Shown here piece after piece: positions 54,944 to 62,540 of a DNA stretch of 64,000 nucleotides (the stretch's first letter is position 1; every line of letters begins with the position of its first letter). The notes under the pieces were generated by a model, which had not been told where the DNA came from, did no database searches, and saw nothing but the letters and a program-made list of their open reading frames with translations. The DNA is from Bacteroidia bacterium (GTDB lineage Bacteria > Bacteroidota > Bacteroidia > SpSt-205): positions 1 to 64,000 of the forward strand of contig BPGW01000002.1 of the NCBI GenBank assembly GCA_026003235.1, read 5' to 3'. Both the position numbers and the translations under genes were made by a program.

Positions 54944-55639
54944 TTAGCGCAGGCGGCGTAGCCAGGCTCGGGCCACTTCCCAATCAATGGGGTGGGTGAT
55001 TTTGAAGTTGGAGGGTTCGCCGGCCACGACCTGGACCGAGAACCCCGCCGCCTCTATCCAGGTTCCCTCATCGGTGAAGTGGGGTGCTGCGGTGGGCGAG
55101 AGCCGCTGCCAGGCCGCCTTTAAGACGCTGCCTCGGAAGGCCTGGGGGGTCTGGACTTCCCAGATGCCTTCGCGGGGCAGAGCTTCAGAACGCTCGCCGT
55201 TCACCCGACGGAGGGAAGAGGAGACGGGTAGGGCTGGCAGGGCCGCCCCTGAAGCTTCGGCTGCGGCAAAGACCCGCTGGATAAGCGCCTCTGACACCAG
55301 GGGGCGTGCCGCATCGTGGAAAGCGATGAGGTTTTCGGCGCTTAGCCAGCCGACTTGGCGCAGGTAGTGCAGGGCGGCCTCGGTGGAAGCGCTGCGGGTG
55401 GTGCCTCCCACCACAAAATGCAGCGAAGCCCCCGGAAAGAGCCGAGTCACAAGGGCCTTCCCATAGGCAAAGTGGGCCAGTGGAAGCGCTACCACCACCG
55501 GACTTCCAGGGGCTGCCTTCAGAAAGGTCTCTATGGCGTAGGCCAAAAGGGGCCGCCTACCCAACCGATGGAACTGCTTGGGGCGCTTCCCCCCAAAGCG
55601 GCTGCCCGACCCCGCCGCAAGCTGCACCCATATCCACAT
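54944..55639 (-). CDS. ispD: 2-C-methyl-D-erythritol 4-phosphate cytidylyltransferase
   Basis: IspD adds CMP to MEP in the non-mevalonate isoprenoid pathway. The 231-aa product has the CTP-binding start VQLAAGSGSRFGGKRPKQF, the catalytic-region FHDAARPLVS, VQTPQAFR and the terminal FKITHPIDWEVA. The ATG at 55639 shares one base with the queA stop. A frame extending 12 codons upstream lies inside queA. Two tRNA genes follow 21 bases downstream on the same strand but have their own box. Confidence 0.95.
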   Translation of the reverse strand: MWIWVQLAAGSGSRFGGKRPKQFHRLGRRPLLAYAIETFLKAAPGSPVVVALPLAHFAYGKALVTRLFPGASLHFVVGGTTRSASTEAALHYLRQVGWLSAENLIAFHDAARPLVSEALIQRVFAAAEASGAALPALPVSSSLRRVNGERSEALPREGIWEVQTPQAFRGSVLKAAWQRLSPTAAPHFTDEGTWIEAAGFSVQVVAGEPSNFKITHPIDWEVARAWLRRLR

Positions 55640-56688
55640 CAGATCACGAGCAGAAGGTCCCCATAGCAACCCCACTGGTAGCCTTTTTCCAGGGCCGTCT
55701 CGTAGGCTTTGCGCACAGGCGTATACCCCCCAAAGGTGGCGGTGGCGATAAAGCCAGCCGACTTAGGCAGGTGAAACTGCGTCAGGAGGGCCGTAGGAAT
55801 CTGGCACCGATAAGGAGGGAAGAGGAACTTCACCGTCCAGTCGGCGCCGGCCTTGAGATGGCCATAGGCAGAAAGGCTGGACTCCACAGCGCGCAAGGTG
55901 CTGACCCCTACCACCAAGACCCGCTTCCCTTGCCGGCGGGCTTCATTGACGCGTTCGGCGGCCTCTGCGCTCACCTCAAAGTACTCCGCATCCATGGAAA
56001 ACTTGAAAAGGTCCTCCACCTCAATGGTCCGAAAGTTAGCGGTGCCCACGTGCAGGGTCACGGGCACAAGGTCTACCCCTTTGACCTGGAGCTGGCGAAT
56101 CAAGAGCCGGGTGAAAGGCAAGCTTGCATCCGGGGCTTGGACCGAGCCCATGATGCCTTCCCATACGGGGAGGAAGTCTCGGAAGTCTTGCTCCCGGTAA
56201 GGACGGGTGATATACCGGGGTAGGGCCATCCGCCCAATGCTATCTATCAGGGCCGAAAACGATTCCCCCGGCGGCACAATGAACCGAATCGCCCGTTCCC
56301 GGCTTGTGGTGTTATCCACCACCTCGGCCGTGAGAGCGCTGTTGTAGAAGTAAATCTTGTTGCCTACCCGAATTTTTCGGGCGGGTTCCACCATCGCGTT
56401 CCACAGGTGGGTTTCGGGGTCCAGCTCGCGCAGGAGGAGGACCTCCACGGGGGATGTGCTTCGCTCTTTGTGACCCACCAGCAGGCAAGGGAAGGGCAGC
56501 GAGTTGTTGTAGACGAGGACGTCCCCTTCGTCAAGGTACTCCACCAGGTCGGCAAAAGACCGGTGTTCTATTTGGCCGGTCTCCCGGTGAAGCACCATCA
56601 GGCGGTTGCTGCCGCGCGGTTCTGGAGGATACTGGGCGATCTGGGTGGGGCTGAGTTCAAAGGCATAGTCGGATAGCCGGCTGCTCAT
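55639..56688 (-). CDS. queA: S-adenosylmethionine:tRNA ribosyltransferase-isomerase
   Basis: QueA forms epoxyqueuosine in tRNA wobble modification. The 349-aa product contains IAQYPPEPRGSNRLMVL, the DVLVYNNSLPFP segment, PVTLHVGTANFRTIEVED and the late KFLFPPYR and GGYTPVRKAYETALEKGY block. Some family motifs are less standard (VTLHVG-TANFRTI), which may reflect a lineage variant. Its TGA overlaps ispD. The start at 56688 faces the permease gene, whose -7 box begins at the same base. Confidence 0.93.
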   Translation of the reverse strand: MSSRLSDYAFELSPTQIAQYPPEPRGSNRLMVLHRETGQIEHRSFADLVEYLDEGDVLVYNNSLPFPCLLVGHKERSTSPVEVLLLRELDPETHLWNAMVEPARKIRVGNKIYFYNSALTAEVVDNTTSRERAIRFIVPPGESFSALIDSIGRMALPRYITRPYREQDFRDFLPVWEGIMGSVQAPDASLPFTRLLIRQLQVKGVDLVPVTLHVGTANFRTIEVEDLFKFSMDAEYFEVSAEAAERVNEARRQGKRVLVVGVSTLRAVESSLSAYGHLKAGADWTVKFLFPPYRCQIPTALLTQFHLPKSAGFIATATFGGYTPVRKAYETALEKGYQWGCYGDLLLVI

Positions 56689-56695
56689 AATTTTG
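56688..56695 (+). promoter_or_regulatory. -7 promoter box TAATTTTG of the permease gene
   Basis: Exact match ending 16 bases before the permease ATG at 56712. Its first base is the queA start codon's first base on the other strand. Confidence 0.55.
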
Positions 56696-56701
56696 TGCCT
56701 G

Positions 56702-56709
56702 CAAAGATA
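56702..56709 (-). promoter_or_regulatory. -7 promoter box TATCTTTG of queA (minus strand)
   Basis: Exact match ending 13 bases before the queA ATG. It interleaves with the permease box on the other strand. Confidence 0.55.
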
Positions 56710-56711
56710 CC

Positions 56712-57959
56712 ATGATTAGCCTGCTGGCTGAAGCGTGGCGCCAGGCCCTGCGCAATGTCGGTGCCCATCGTCGCCGCTCCTTTTTGACGCTCCTTACCAT
56801 TGCGATTGGGATTTTCTCCATCACGGCGGTGCGGGTCTTTACCTACTCCATGGAAAGGACTATCGTGGGGCGCTTTGAGCGGCTTGGGGCTTCTACGGTC
56901 TATGTGCATCATTTTACTTGGCGTTTTTCAGGCTCGGACTGGCAGAAGGAATGGCGCCGGCCCCGTCTTTCGCTGACGGACTACGAGGTGGTGCAGAAAG
57001 GCCTGGAGGGGGAAGCCTGGGTAGCCCTTCGGTACGATCAGTTCAACCAGCCGGTGCGCTTCAAGAGCCGCACCGAACAGGTGCGTATCCTGGGAGTGAC
57101 CGAACAGTTTGCCCAGGTTTTTCCGGTGGAGCTTCGGGCGGGGCGGTATTTCCGTCCCGAAGAGCTCAGGGGCGCGGGGTTGGTCGCCATCGTAGGCAGT
57201 GAGCTGGCGCGCCAGCTCACCGGTAGCGATAATCCCATCGGCCTGGTGATCTGGTACAAAGGACGCCCCCTGCAGGTGATAGGGGTGCTCAAAGTCCAGG
57301 GCAGTTTCGCCGGCGAGCTGGACAAAGCCATGCTGGTGCCTTTTCCTCTGCTGTATCGCCTGTATGGCTTGCCTCGCTATGCAGGAGACCGGACGCTCCT
57401 CGTGCGAGCTAAGGATCCCGAGGCCCTTCCTATAGACCTTCTTGAAGTGCGGGTACGGGGTCTGATGCGGCAAGCTCGCCGCCTCCCCCCTCAAGCCGAA
57501 GAGAATTTCAGCATCAACCGCCAGGATGCGCTGCTGGACCAGGTTCGTCGTTTCACGGGTTATGTGCAGCTCGTGGGGTTCTTTATTGCGGCCTTTTCGC
57601 TCCTCGTGGGAGGCCTCGGCGTGGCCAATATGCTCTACATCGCCGTGCGAGAACGCCGAGGAGAAATTGGCATTCAGCGGGCGATGGGGGCGCCTCGGCC
57701 GTTCATTCTGGGCCTTTTTCTGGTGGAGGGCCTTTTGCTAGCCCTGACAGGGGGAGGCATGGGGTTGGTGCTCACGGCTCTGCTGGTAGCGGGTCTCTCG
57801 GGATGGGCTGCTCAGCAAGGACTAGTTTTGGCGGTCGCGCCGGTTGACCTCCTATGGACGGTCGCCCTCATTGTCACGGTAGGGCTGGTGGCGGCCCTTG
57901 CCCCGGCCTGGCAGGCGGCCCGCCTCCACCCTATTGAAGCGATACGCACCGCTTTGTGA
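56712..57959 (+). CDS. MacB/LolC-type ABC transporter permease
   Basis: The 415-aa inner-membrane protein has the MacB layout: N-terminal helix (LLTIAIGIFSITAVRVF), a MacB-PCD periplasmic domain (about 50-270), and the FtsX-like core with three helices (about 285-410; VGGLGVANMLYIAVRERRGEIGIQRAMGA). No ATPase subunit or membrane-fusion partner is next to it, so it must pair with a distant one. Cargo is unknown; relatives export peptides, antibiotics or lipoproteins. Its TGA overlaps the glycosyltransferase start (TGATG). Confidence 0.9.
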   Translation: MISLLAEAWRQALRNVGAHRRRSFLTLLTIAIGIFSITAVRVFTYSMERTIVGRFERLGASTVYVHHFTWRFSGSDWQKEWRRPRLSLTDYEVVQKGLEGEAWVALRYDQFNQPVRFKSRTEQVRILGVTEQFAQVFPVELRAGRYFRPEELRGAGLVAIVGSELARQLTGSDNPIGLVIWYKGRPLQVIGVLKVQGSFAGELDKAMLVPFPLLYRLYGLPRYAGDRTLLVRAKDPEALPIDLLEVRVRGLMRQARRLPPQAEENFSINRQDALLDQVRRFTGYVQLVGFFIAAFSLLVGGLGVANMLYIAVRERRGEIGIQRAMGAPRPFILGLFLVEGLLLALTGGGMGLVLTALLVAGLSGWAAQQGLVLAVAPVDLLWTVALIVTVGLVAALAPAWQAARLHPIEAIRTAL

Positions 57960-58744
57960 TGGAGCTTTCCGCCGTCCTCATCACCTACAACGAAGCGCAC
58001 CGCCTGCGCCCCACCCTCGAGGCCCTCATGGGCGTGGTGGATGAAGTGGTGATCGTAGATAGCGGTTCTACAGACGAGACGAAGGCCGTGGCCTTGAGCT
58101 TCCCCGGGGTGCGATGGTATGAACGCCCTTTTGCAGGTTACGGCCCTCAAAAAAACTACGCCAATAGCCTGGCTCAAGGCAAGTACATTTTGTCTGTGGA
58201 TGCGGACGAAGTGCTTTCGCCAGCGCTTCGTGAGGCCATCTTAGCGGAGAAAGGGCGATGGCGTGCAGAGGCCTATGCCCTGCTTCGGGTAGCTGTGTAT
58301 TGCGGGGCTTTCATTCGCGCCAGCGATTGGTACCCCGATTGGAAGGTGCGTCTCTTTGCTAAGGGGGTCGCTCAGTGGAACCAAGCTCCTGTGCATGAGC
58401 GGTTGGTTTTAGCGGCGGGGGTCAAGCCTCTCCCTCTGCCAGGGGAGCTCTGGCACTACACCTACGCTACCGTGGAGGAGCACCTGCAGCGCAATCGCCA
58501 TTACGCTCGCCTGGCTGCGCAGGCGGCTTATGCCCAGGGCAGGCGACCGGCCTTCGGGCGAGCCTGCCTCAAAGCGGGGTTTCGCTTCGTCAAAAGCTTC
58601 CTCCTCAAAGGAGGGTGGCGACTCGGCTGGCGAGGCTGGAGCATTGCGGGCGTTGGGGCCTCCGCCTATTTCTTAAGGGAGCTGTACCTATCTGCGCTCT
58701 GGAGCTGCCCCGAAGCCCCCTGGGGAAAAGAAGGGGATAACTAA
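57959..58744 (+). CDS. Family 2 glycosyltransferase (LPS-core WaaE/KdtX-like)
   Basis: The 261-aa product starts MELSAVLITYNEAHRLRPTLEAL with the GT2 pattern VDEVVIVDSGSTDET and DADE metal motif; KNYANSLAQGKYILSVDADEVLSP and SDWYPDWKVRLF match the WaaE/KdtX-like branch that adds sugars to the LPS inner core. The ATG at 57959 overlaps the permease stop; a GTG at 57956 is also in frame. After its stop lie 71 bases and then the outer-membrane protein gene. Confidence 0.9.
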   Translation: MELSAVLITYNEAHRLRPTLEALMGVVDEVVIVDSGSTDETKAVALSFPGVRWYERPFAGYGPQKNYANSLAQGKYILSVDADEVLSPALREAILAEKGRWRAEAYALLRVAVYCGAFIRASDWYPDWKVRLFAKGVAQWNQAPVHERLVLAAGVKPLPLPGELWHYTYATVEEHLQRNRHYARLAAQAAYAQGRRPAFGRACLKAGFRFVKSFLLKGGWRLGWRGWSIAGVGASAYFLRELYLSALWSCPEAPWGKEGDN

Positions 58745-58800
58745 AGCGCCCGATCTAAAAGAAGACCTACAAGACTTGCTTGTGTCTCACCTGAATGCTT

Positions 58801-58808
58801 TACCTTTG
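58801..58808 (+). promoter_or_regulatory. -7 promoter box TACCTTTG
   Basis: Exact match ending 7 bases before the ATG at 58816, with a TTG 18 bases upstream (58780-58782) as a possible -33 element. Confidence 0.75.
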
Positions 58809-58815
58809 CGCCGCT

Positions 58816-59509
58816 ATGCGTATCCGTAAGCTCACGGTAGCAGGAGCCCTGGCTATAGCCGGGCTGTATGCGCAGAAGCCGACCGGCGGCACAGTAACCG
58901 GAGAAGTCGCCCTTAACGGCGCCATCAACAACATCAACATTGAGCCTGGTTCAGGGAGCCCGCGTGCGTTACTTCCTCGGGGACAACCTGGCTATTCGGG
59001 TGGGCCTCGGCCTAGACGTCAGAAACCGTACTAACAAGGATTACCAGAATCCTGACGGTACAGGCGGCGTAGGCGAGGAAAAGGAAAGCTACTCTAACTT
59101 CCAGCTTCTGCCGGGCGTGGAATACCACTTTGCAGGAGGAGAGAAGCTTTCCACCTTTGCGGGCGCGTACCTTTTGGTGGGTATAGAAGGGGCCAAGACC
59201 ACCCGAACCAACTATACTGCTGGCGTGTATACTTCTAACTTCTCCCAAACGGTGGAGGGTCAGTCCTCTTTGGGTCGCAAGGGTACCACCTTTGGCCTGG
59301 GGCTGTACTCGGGCTTTGACTGGTACTTTGTGGAGAAGCTTTACCTCGGGGTAGAATGGGGCTTGCTCTTCGGCTCCACCTCGCAAGGTGATGTGGTGAC
59401 CACCACTTCGGCGGGCGGTGTGACCACCGTCACTAAAACGGCCGGTGGTAGGGGCTCACAGTTTGGGGTGCAGGCCCTGGGTGCGCTGCGTCTGGGCTAC
59501 CAGTTCTGA
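58816..59509 (+). pseudogene. Frameshifted outer-membrane beta-barrel gene
   Basis: The first frame encodes a signal peptide (MRIRKLTVAGALAIAGLYAQ, Ala|Gln) and NGAINNINIEPGSGS, then drifts into unlikely sequence and ends at 59034. The second frame, open from before 58940, continues a beta-barrel (ARVRYFLGDNLAIRVGLGLD, GLYSGFDWYF, LYLGVEWGLLFG) to a C-terminal Phe at 59509. The two fit together with a +1 shift near 58950-58965, to about 230 aa. The gene is otherwise well formed with promoter and terminator, so either it is newly broken or the assembly has an indel. It resembles small Bacteroidota porin-like barrels. Confidence 0.75.
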
Positions 59510-59533
59510 GCTGCAGCCTACCCCTCCTCTCTT

Positions 59534-59567
59534 AAGGGGGCAGCAGACCGCTGCCCCCTTCTTTTTT
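59534..59567 (+). terminator. Intrinsic terminator of the barrel gene
   Basis: Perfect 11-bp stem AAGGGGGCAGC / GCTGCCCCCTT, 5-base loop, then C and six T residues. It isolates the ba3 oxidase operon from upstream transcription. Confidence 0.92.
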
Positions 59568-59583
59568 GGGTAGGGCTTTTCAT

Positions 59584-59612
59584 TTTGATATGAAAGAAAA
59601 TGCGTACCTTTG
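59584..59612 (+). promoter_or_regulatory. Full promoter of the ba3 oxidase operon (-33 TTTG and -7 TACCTTTG)
   Basis: TTTG at 59584-59587 and TACCTTTG at 59605-59612, 17 bases apart, as in the published Bacteroidota consensus. It is the best two-part promoter in the window. Confidence 0.8.
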
Positions 59613-59623
59613 CTCCGACCTAC

Positions 59624-59630
59624 AAGGAGG
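59624..59630 (+). promoter_or_regulatory. Shine-Dalgarno sequence of the ba3 operon
   Basis: AAGGAGG ends 5 bases before the ATG at 59636, with a 23-base gap from the -7 box. Other genes here have nothing comparable, so this message is translated through a leader. Confidence 0.7.
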
Positions 59631-59635
59631 TGCCT

Positions 59636-59767
59636 ATGGAAACGATGCCAGACCGGACAGAAGGAGGCTTTGTGCCTTATGGAGCGCTGGCCTTCTTTGG
59701 CGCGCTCATTTTGCTTACTGTACTTATTTGGCTGGGTAGTTACTTCCTCATGCTCAAACGAGGCTGA
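59636..59767 (+). CDS. Cytochrome ba3 oxidase subunit IIa
   Basis: A 43-aa single-helix membrane protein. Its central hydrophobic segment (GALAFFGALILLTVLIWLG) and terminal RG match the Thermus ba3 subunit IIa (34 aa) in length, layout and in the GALA...LT.LIWLG pattern. Subunit IIa replaces the first helix of a normal subunit II. It is followed by subunit II after 2 bases and subunit I, the expected ba3 order. A Shine-Dalgarno lies upstream. Homology is judged by eye and by position. Confidence 0.85.
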   Translation: METMPDRTEGGFVPYGALAFFGALILLTVLIWLGSYFLMLKRG

Positions 59768-59769
59768 CT

Positions 59770-60210
59770 ATGGATCGGGTAGAGAAAATCGTCTTGGCTT
59801 TTGCGGCGGGGCTACTGGGCATATTCTTTTTGGCGCTGCTTGCGGCCGCTCGTTTGCAGGGCATAGACGTGCCCCCTTGTTTGCCGCCAGAAGTGCGGCC
59901 CTTCACCGAAGGGCGCGTGGATACCCTCCCCAATGGCACCCGGCAAATCTTCTATGTGGCCCGCATGTGGCGCTTTGAACCCGAAGTGGTGGAGGTGCCC
60001 GCAGGCCAACCCCTGGACATTTTTCTTAGCGCGGCCGATGTCACCCACGGCTTCTACCTCAGCTGGTCTAACGCTAACCTGATGGCTATCCCCGGTGCCG
60101 TCAACGCTTACCGGGTTCGGCTGGACAAGCCCGGCGTCTACCCTATTGTGTGCCATGAATACTGCGGCACTGCGCATCAAAACATGGTTGCGTACCTCGT
60201 GGTGAAATAA
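59770..60210 (+). CDS. Cytochrome ba3 oxidase subunit II
   Basis: The 146-aa product has one N-terminal helix (about 5-28) and a CuA cupredoxin domain in the periplasm. CuA ligands are complete: His93 in DVTHGF, and Cys128, Glu130, Cys132, His136 and Met139 in CHEYCGTAHQNM. The short length and single helix are typical of B-type (ba3) oxidases, where subunit IIa supplies the missing helix. It takes electrons from the cytochrome c encoded downstream. Confidence 0.95.
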   Translation: MDRVEKIVLAFAAGLLGIFFLALLAAARLQGIDVPPCLPPEVRPFTEGRVDTLPNGTRQIFYVARMWRFEPEVVEVPAGQPLDIFLSAADVTHGFYLSWSNANLMAIPGAVNAYRVRLDKPGVYPIVCHEYCGTAHQNMVAYLVVK

Positions 60211-60228
60211 CTTCTAACCTTTAGGCGT

Positions 60229-61947
60229 ATGGCTGCGATGGAAAAAACCGAACTCGCACCCTTTCGGGTGTCGGCGCTTTCCCGAGCGCTGATGGCGATA
60301 GAAGTAACCCTGCCCATCCTTCTCTTGGTGCTGGGGATATATCATGGATTCCTCCAAACGCTGTATCGGGCTGGGGTTATCCAGAGTCCCAGCTTTGCGG
60401 GGCTTAGCTACTACCAGGGCCTGACGCTCCACGGCGTGATCAATGCGGTGGTGCTGACGACCTTTTTTGGGGTCGCTTTCGGCAACGCGCTTGTATCGTA
60501 CTACCTCCAGCGGCCTCTCATCCCGTGGGTGCACCTTCTTGCCACGGGTATGATGGTGACAGGGACCCTTCTGGCGGCTGTGCCCATGCTCCTTGGCTGG
60601 GCTGATGTGCTCTACACCTTCTACCCGCCCCTCAAAGCGCATCCCCTTTTCTATATCGGCGCAGCCTTGCTGGTGGTGGGGTCATGGGTGGCGTTCTTTG
60701 GATGGCTGCCCCTCGTGGCCCGCTTCCAGAAGGAAAACCCTGGCCAACCCCTCCCCCTCGCCGTGTTGGGGATCCTGGTCACCTTTATCATCTGGTTTTT
60801 GTGCACGATTCCCCTGGCTATTGAGGTGCTTTTCCTGCTTATCCCTTGGTCCTTGGGTTGGGTAGATACCATCTCTATCCCGCTGGCCCGGACCCTCTTC
60901 TGGTTTTTTGGGCATCCCCTGGTCTATTTCTGGCTGCTGCCTGCCTACATCGTCTACTACGTAATGCTGCCAAAGCTGGCGGGAGGAAAGCTGTATTCTG
61001 ACTATGCGGCTCGGGTCGCTTTTCTCCTGTTTCTGCTTTTCAGCATCCCGGTGGGGCTTCATCACCAGTATACGGAGCCGGGCTTTGATCGCTTCTGGAA
61101 GGGGGTTCATGCGATGCTGACTTTTATGGTGGCCATCCCCAGTTTCATGACCGCTTTCACGGTGGCGGCTTCGCTGGAATATGCAGGCCGAGAGCGGGGG
61201 GCCAGAGGGCTTTTTGACTGGATGGTTCGTCTGCCGTGGTTTGATGCCGAGCGGCCTCTCGTGGCCTATAGCTTGGCAGGCCTGCTCATCTTCATCTTTG
61301 GGGGGATCACCGGCATCGTCAACGCTTCGTACAACCTCAACCAAACGATCCACAATACCGGCTTTATCTCTGGCCATTTCCACATGACGGTGGGGGGGCC
61401 GGTGTTCCTGATGATCCTGGGCATGTCCCTGGAGCTTTTCTCCCAGCTGACGGGCAAACCTATTCGTCTCAAAGGCTGGAATGTGGCCGTGCCGTACCTG
61501 TGGATGCTGGGCCTTTTTCTCTTCTCACCGGCGATGATGTATGGGGGCCTGCTGGGCCAGCCCCGTCGCACCAACATGGGACTCTCGTACTTGGATCCGA
61601 ACTCTCCCCATTTCCGGGCTGATTGGGTGCCTACGGCGTACCTAACAGGCATTGGGGCGGCCGTGATGACGCTGGCTTTTGTGGTCTACTTGGCGGTATG
61701 GGTGGCTACCTGGGCTGGAGAGCCGGCCGCAGAAGGAGGGTATCTGTATTTCCCCACCGCCGAAAGTCTGCATCCTGTCGCCAGCACCAGCTCGGTGGTG
61801 ATGCGGCTGCGTCCTTGGCTGGTGGTGGCTCTTCTTCTGATTGCTGTGTCGTACTGGGCTCCCCTGCGGCAAGCTTTGCGCACACCTCAGGGAGCGCCGC
61901 CTTATGCGCCCGATAACCCTGTCCCGCTTATCCAGGTCAAAAAATGA
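60229..61947 (+). CDS. Cytochrome ba3 oxidase subunit I
   Basis: The 572-aa catalytic subunit has about 13 helices and reduces oxygen with proton pumping. Heme and CuB ligands are visible: low-spin heme b His in TLHGVINAVV; CuB His and Tyr in GHPLVYFWLLPAY; the HHQYTEP pair; and heme His residues in HNTGFISGHFHMTV. Length and motifs fit the B-type family (Thermus CbaA is 562 aa), which works at low oxygen and high temperature. An ATG 9 bases downstream could also serve as start. The 3' end overlaps the Sco gene (ATGA). Confidence 0.97.
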   Translation: MAAMEKTELAPFRVSALSRALMAIEVTLPILLLVLGIYHGFLQTLYRAGVIQSPSFAGLSYYQGLTLHGVINAVVLTTFFGVAFGNALVSYYLQRPLIPWVHLLATGMMVTGTLLAAVPMLLGWADVLYTFYPPLKAHPLFYIGAALLVVGSWVAFFGWLPLVARFQKENPGQPLPLAVLGILVTFIIWFLCTIPLAIEVLFLLIPWSLGWVDTISIPLARTLFWFFGHPLVYFWLLPAYIVYYVMLPKLAGGKLYSDYAARVAFLLFLLFSIPVGLHHQYTEPGFDRFWKGVHAMLTFMVAIPSFMTAFTVAASLEYAGRERGARGLFDWMVRLPWFDAERPLVAYSLAGLLIFIFGGITGIVNASYNLNQTIHNTGFISGHFHMTVGGPVFLMILGMSLELFSQLTGKPIRLKGWNVAVPYLWMLGLFLFSPAMMYGGLLGQPRRTNMGLSYLDPNSPHFRADWVPTAYLTGIGAAVMTLAFVVYLAVWVATWAGEPAAEGGYLYFPTAESLHPVASTSSVVMRLRPWLVVALLLIAVSYWAPLRQALRTPQGAPPYAPDNPVPLIQVKK

Positions 61948-62540
61948 AGCCTACCCTGTACCTGTGGGGTGCGTTGGCGGGCGGTGCGCTGGTAGCGGGG
62001 GGATGGTGGCTCTACGAGCGTCACACCGTCCCCCCCGCAGGGCGAGCCGTCTGGCCAGCGGTGGCGACCTATCCCCTCTTTGACCTGGAAGGCCAGCCGG
62101 TCCGGGTAGATTCGCTAAAGGGGAAAGTCGTCCTGCTGGCTTTCGTCTACACCCGCTGCACCTCGGTGTGCCCGCGCTTACAGGCCCGCATGCGGGACCT
62201 CCTCCTGCAAGTGTCCCCTCACACCCCGCTCGTGGCTCTTTCCATTTCGTTGGACCCCGAGCGGGATACCCCCCAGCAGGTCAAACCCTATTTGACCAGC
62301 TACGCCGTGCCAGGTCACAGGTGGCTTTTCTGGCGGCCCCTCTCTCAGAAGTGGGCCTTTGACATGGCCGAAACCGTCTTCGGCATCGCCGCAGCTCGGC
62401 TCGATAGCACCGATATCTTGCATACCGACGCCCTCTTCCTGATTGACTGTGAGGGCCGCTTGCGAGGCACTTACACTTCTTACGACGAAAACCTCCTTCC
62501 ACACACGCAGAAACTTTTACGCCTATGTGGTACCGACTAA
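61944..62540 (+). CDS. Sco1/SenC/PrrC-type copper chaperone
   Basis: The 198-aa membrane-anchored thioredoxin-fold protein inserts copper into the CuA site. It has an N-terminal helix, the copper motif CTSVC (Cys72 and Cys76) and His160 in DILHTDALFLID. Overlap with the oxidase gene (ATGA) and with the cytochrome (16 bases) shows it belongs to the operon. Confidence 0.94.
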   Translation: MKPTLYLWGALAGGALVAGGWWLYERHTVPPAGRAVWPAVATYPLFDLEGQPVRVDSLKGKVVLLAFVYTRCTSVCPRLQARMRDLLLQVSPHTPLVALSISLDPERDTPQQVKPYLTSYAVPGHRWLFWRPLSQKWAFDMAETVFGIAAARLDSTDILHTDALFLIDCEGRLRGTYTSYDENLLPHTQKLLRLCGTD

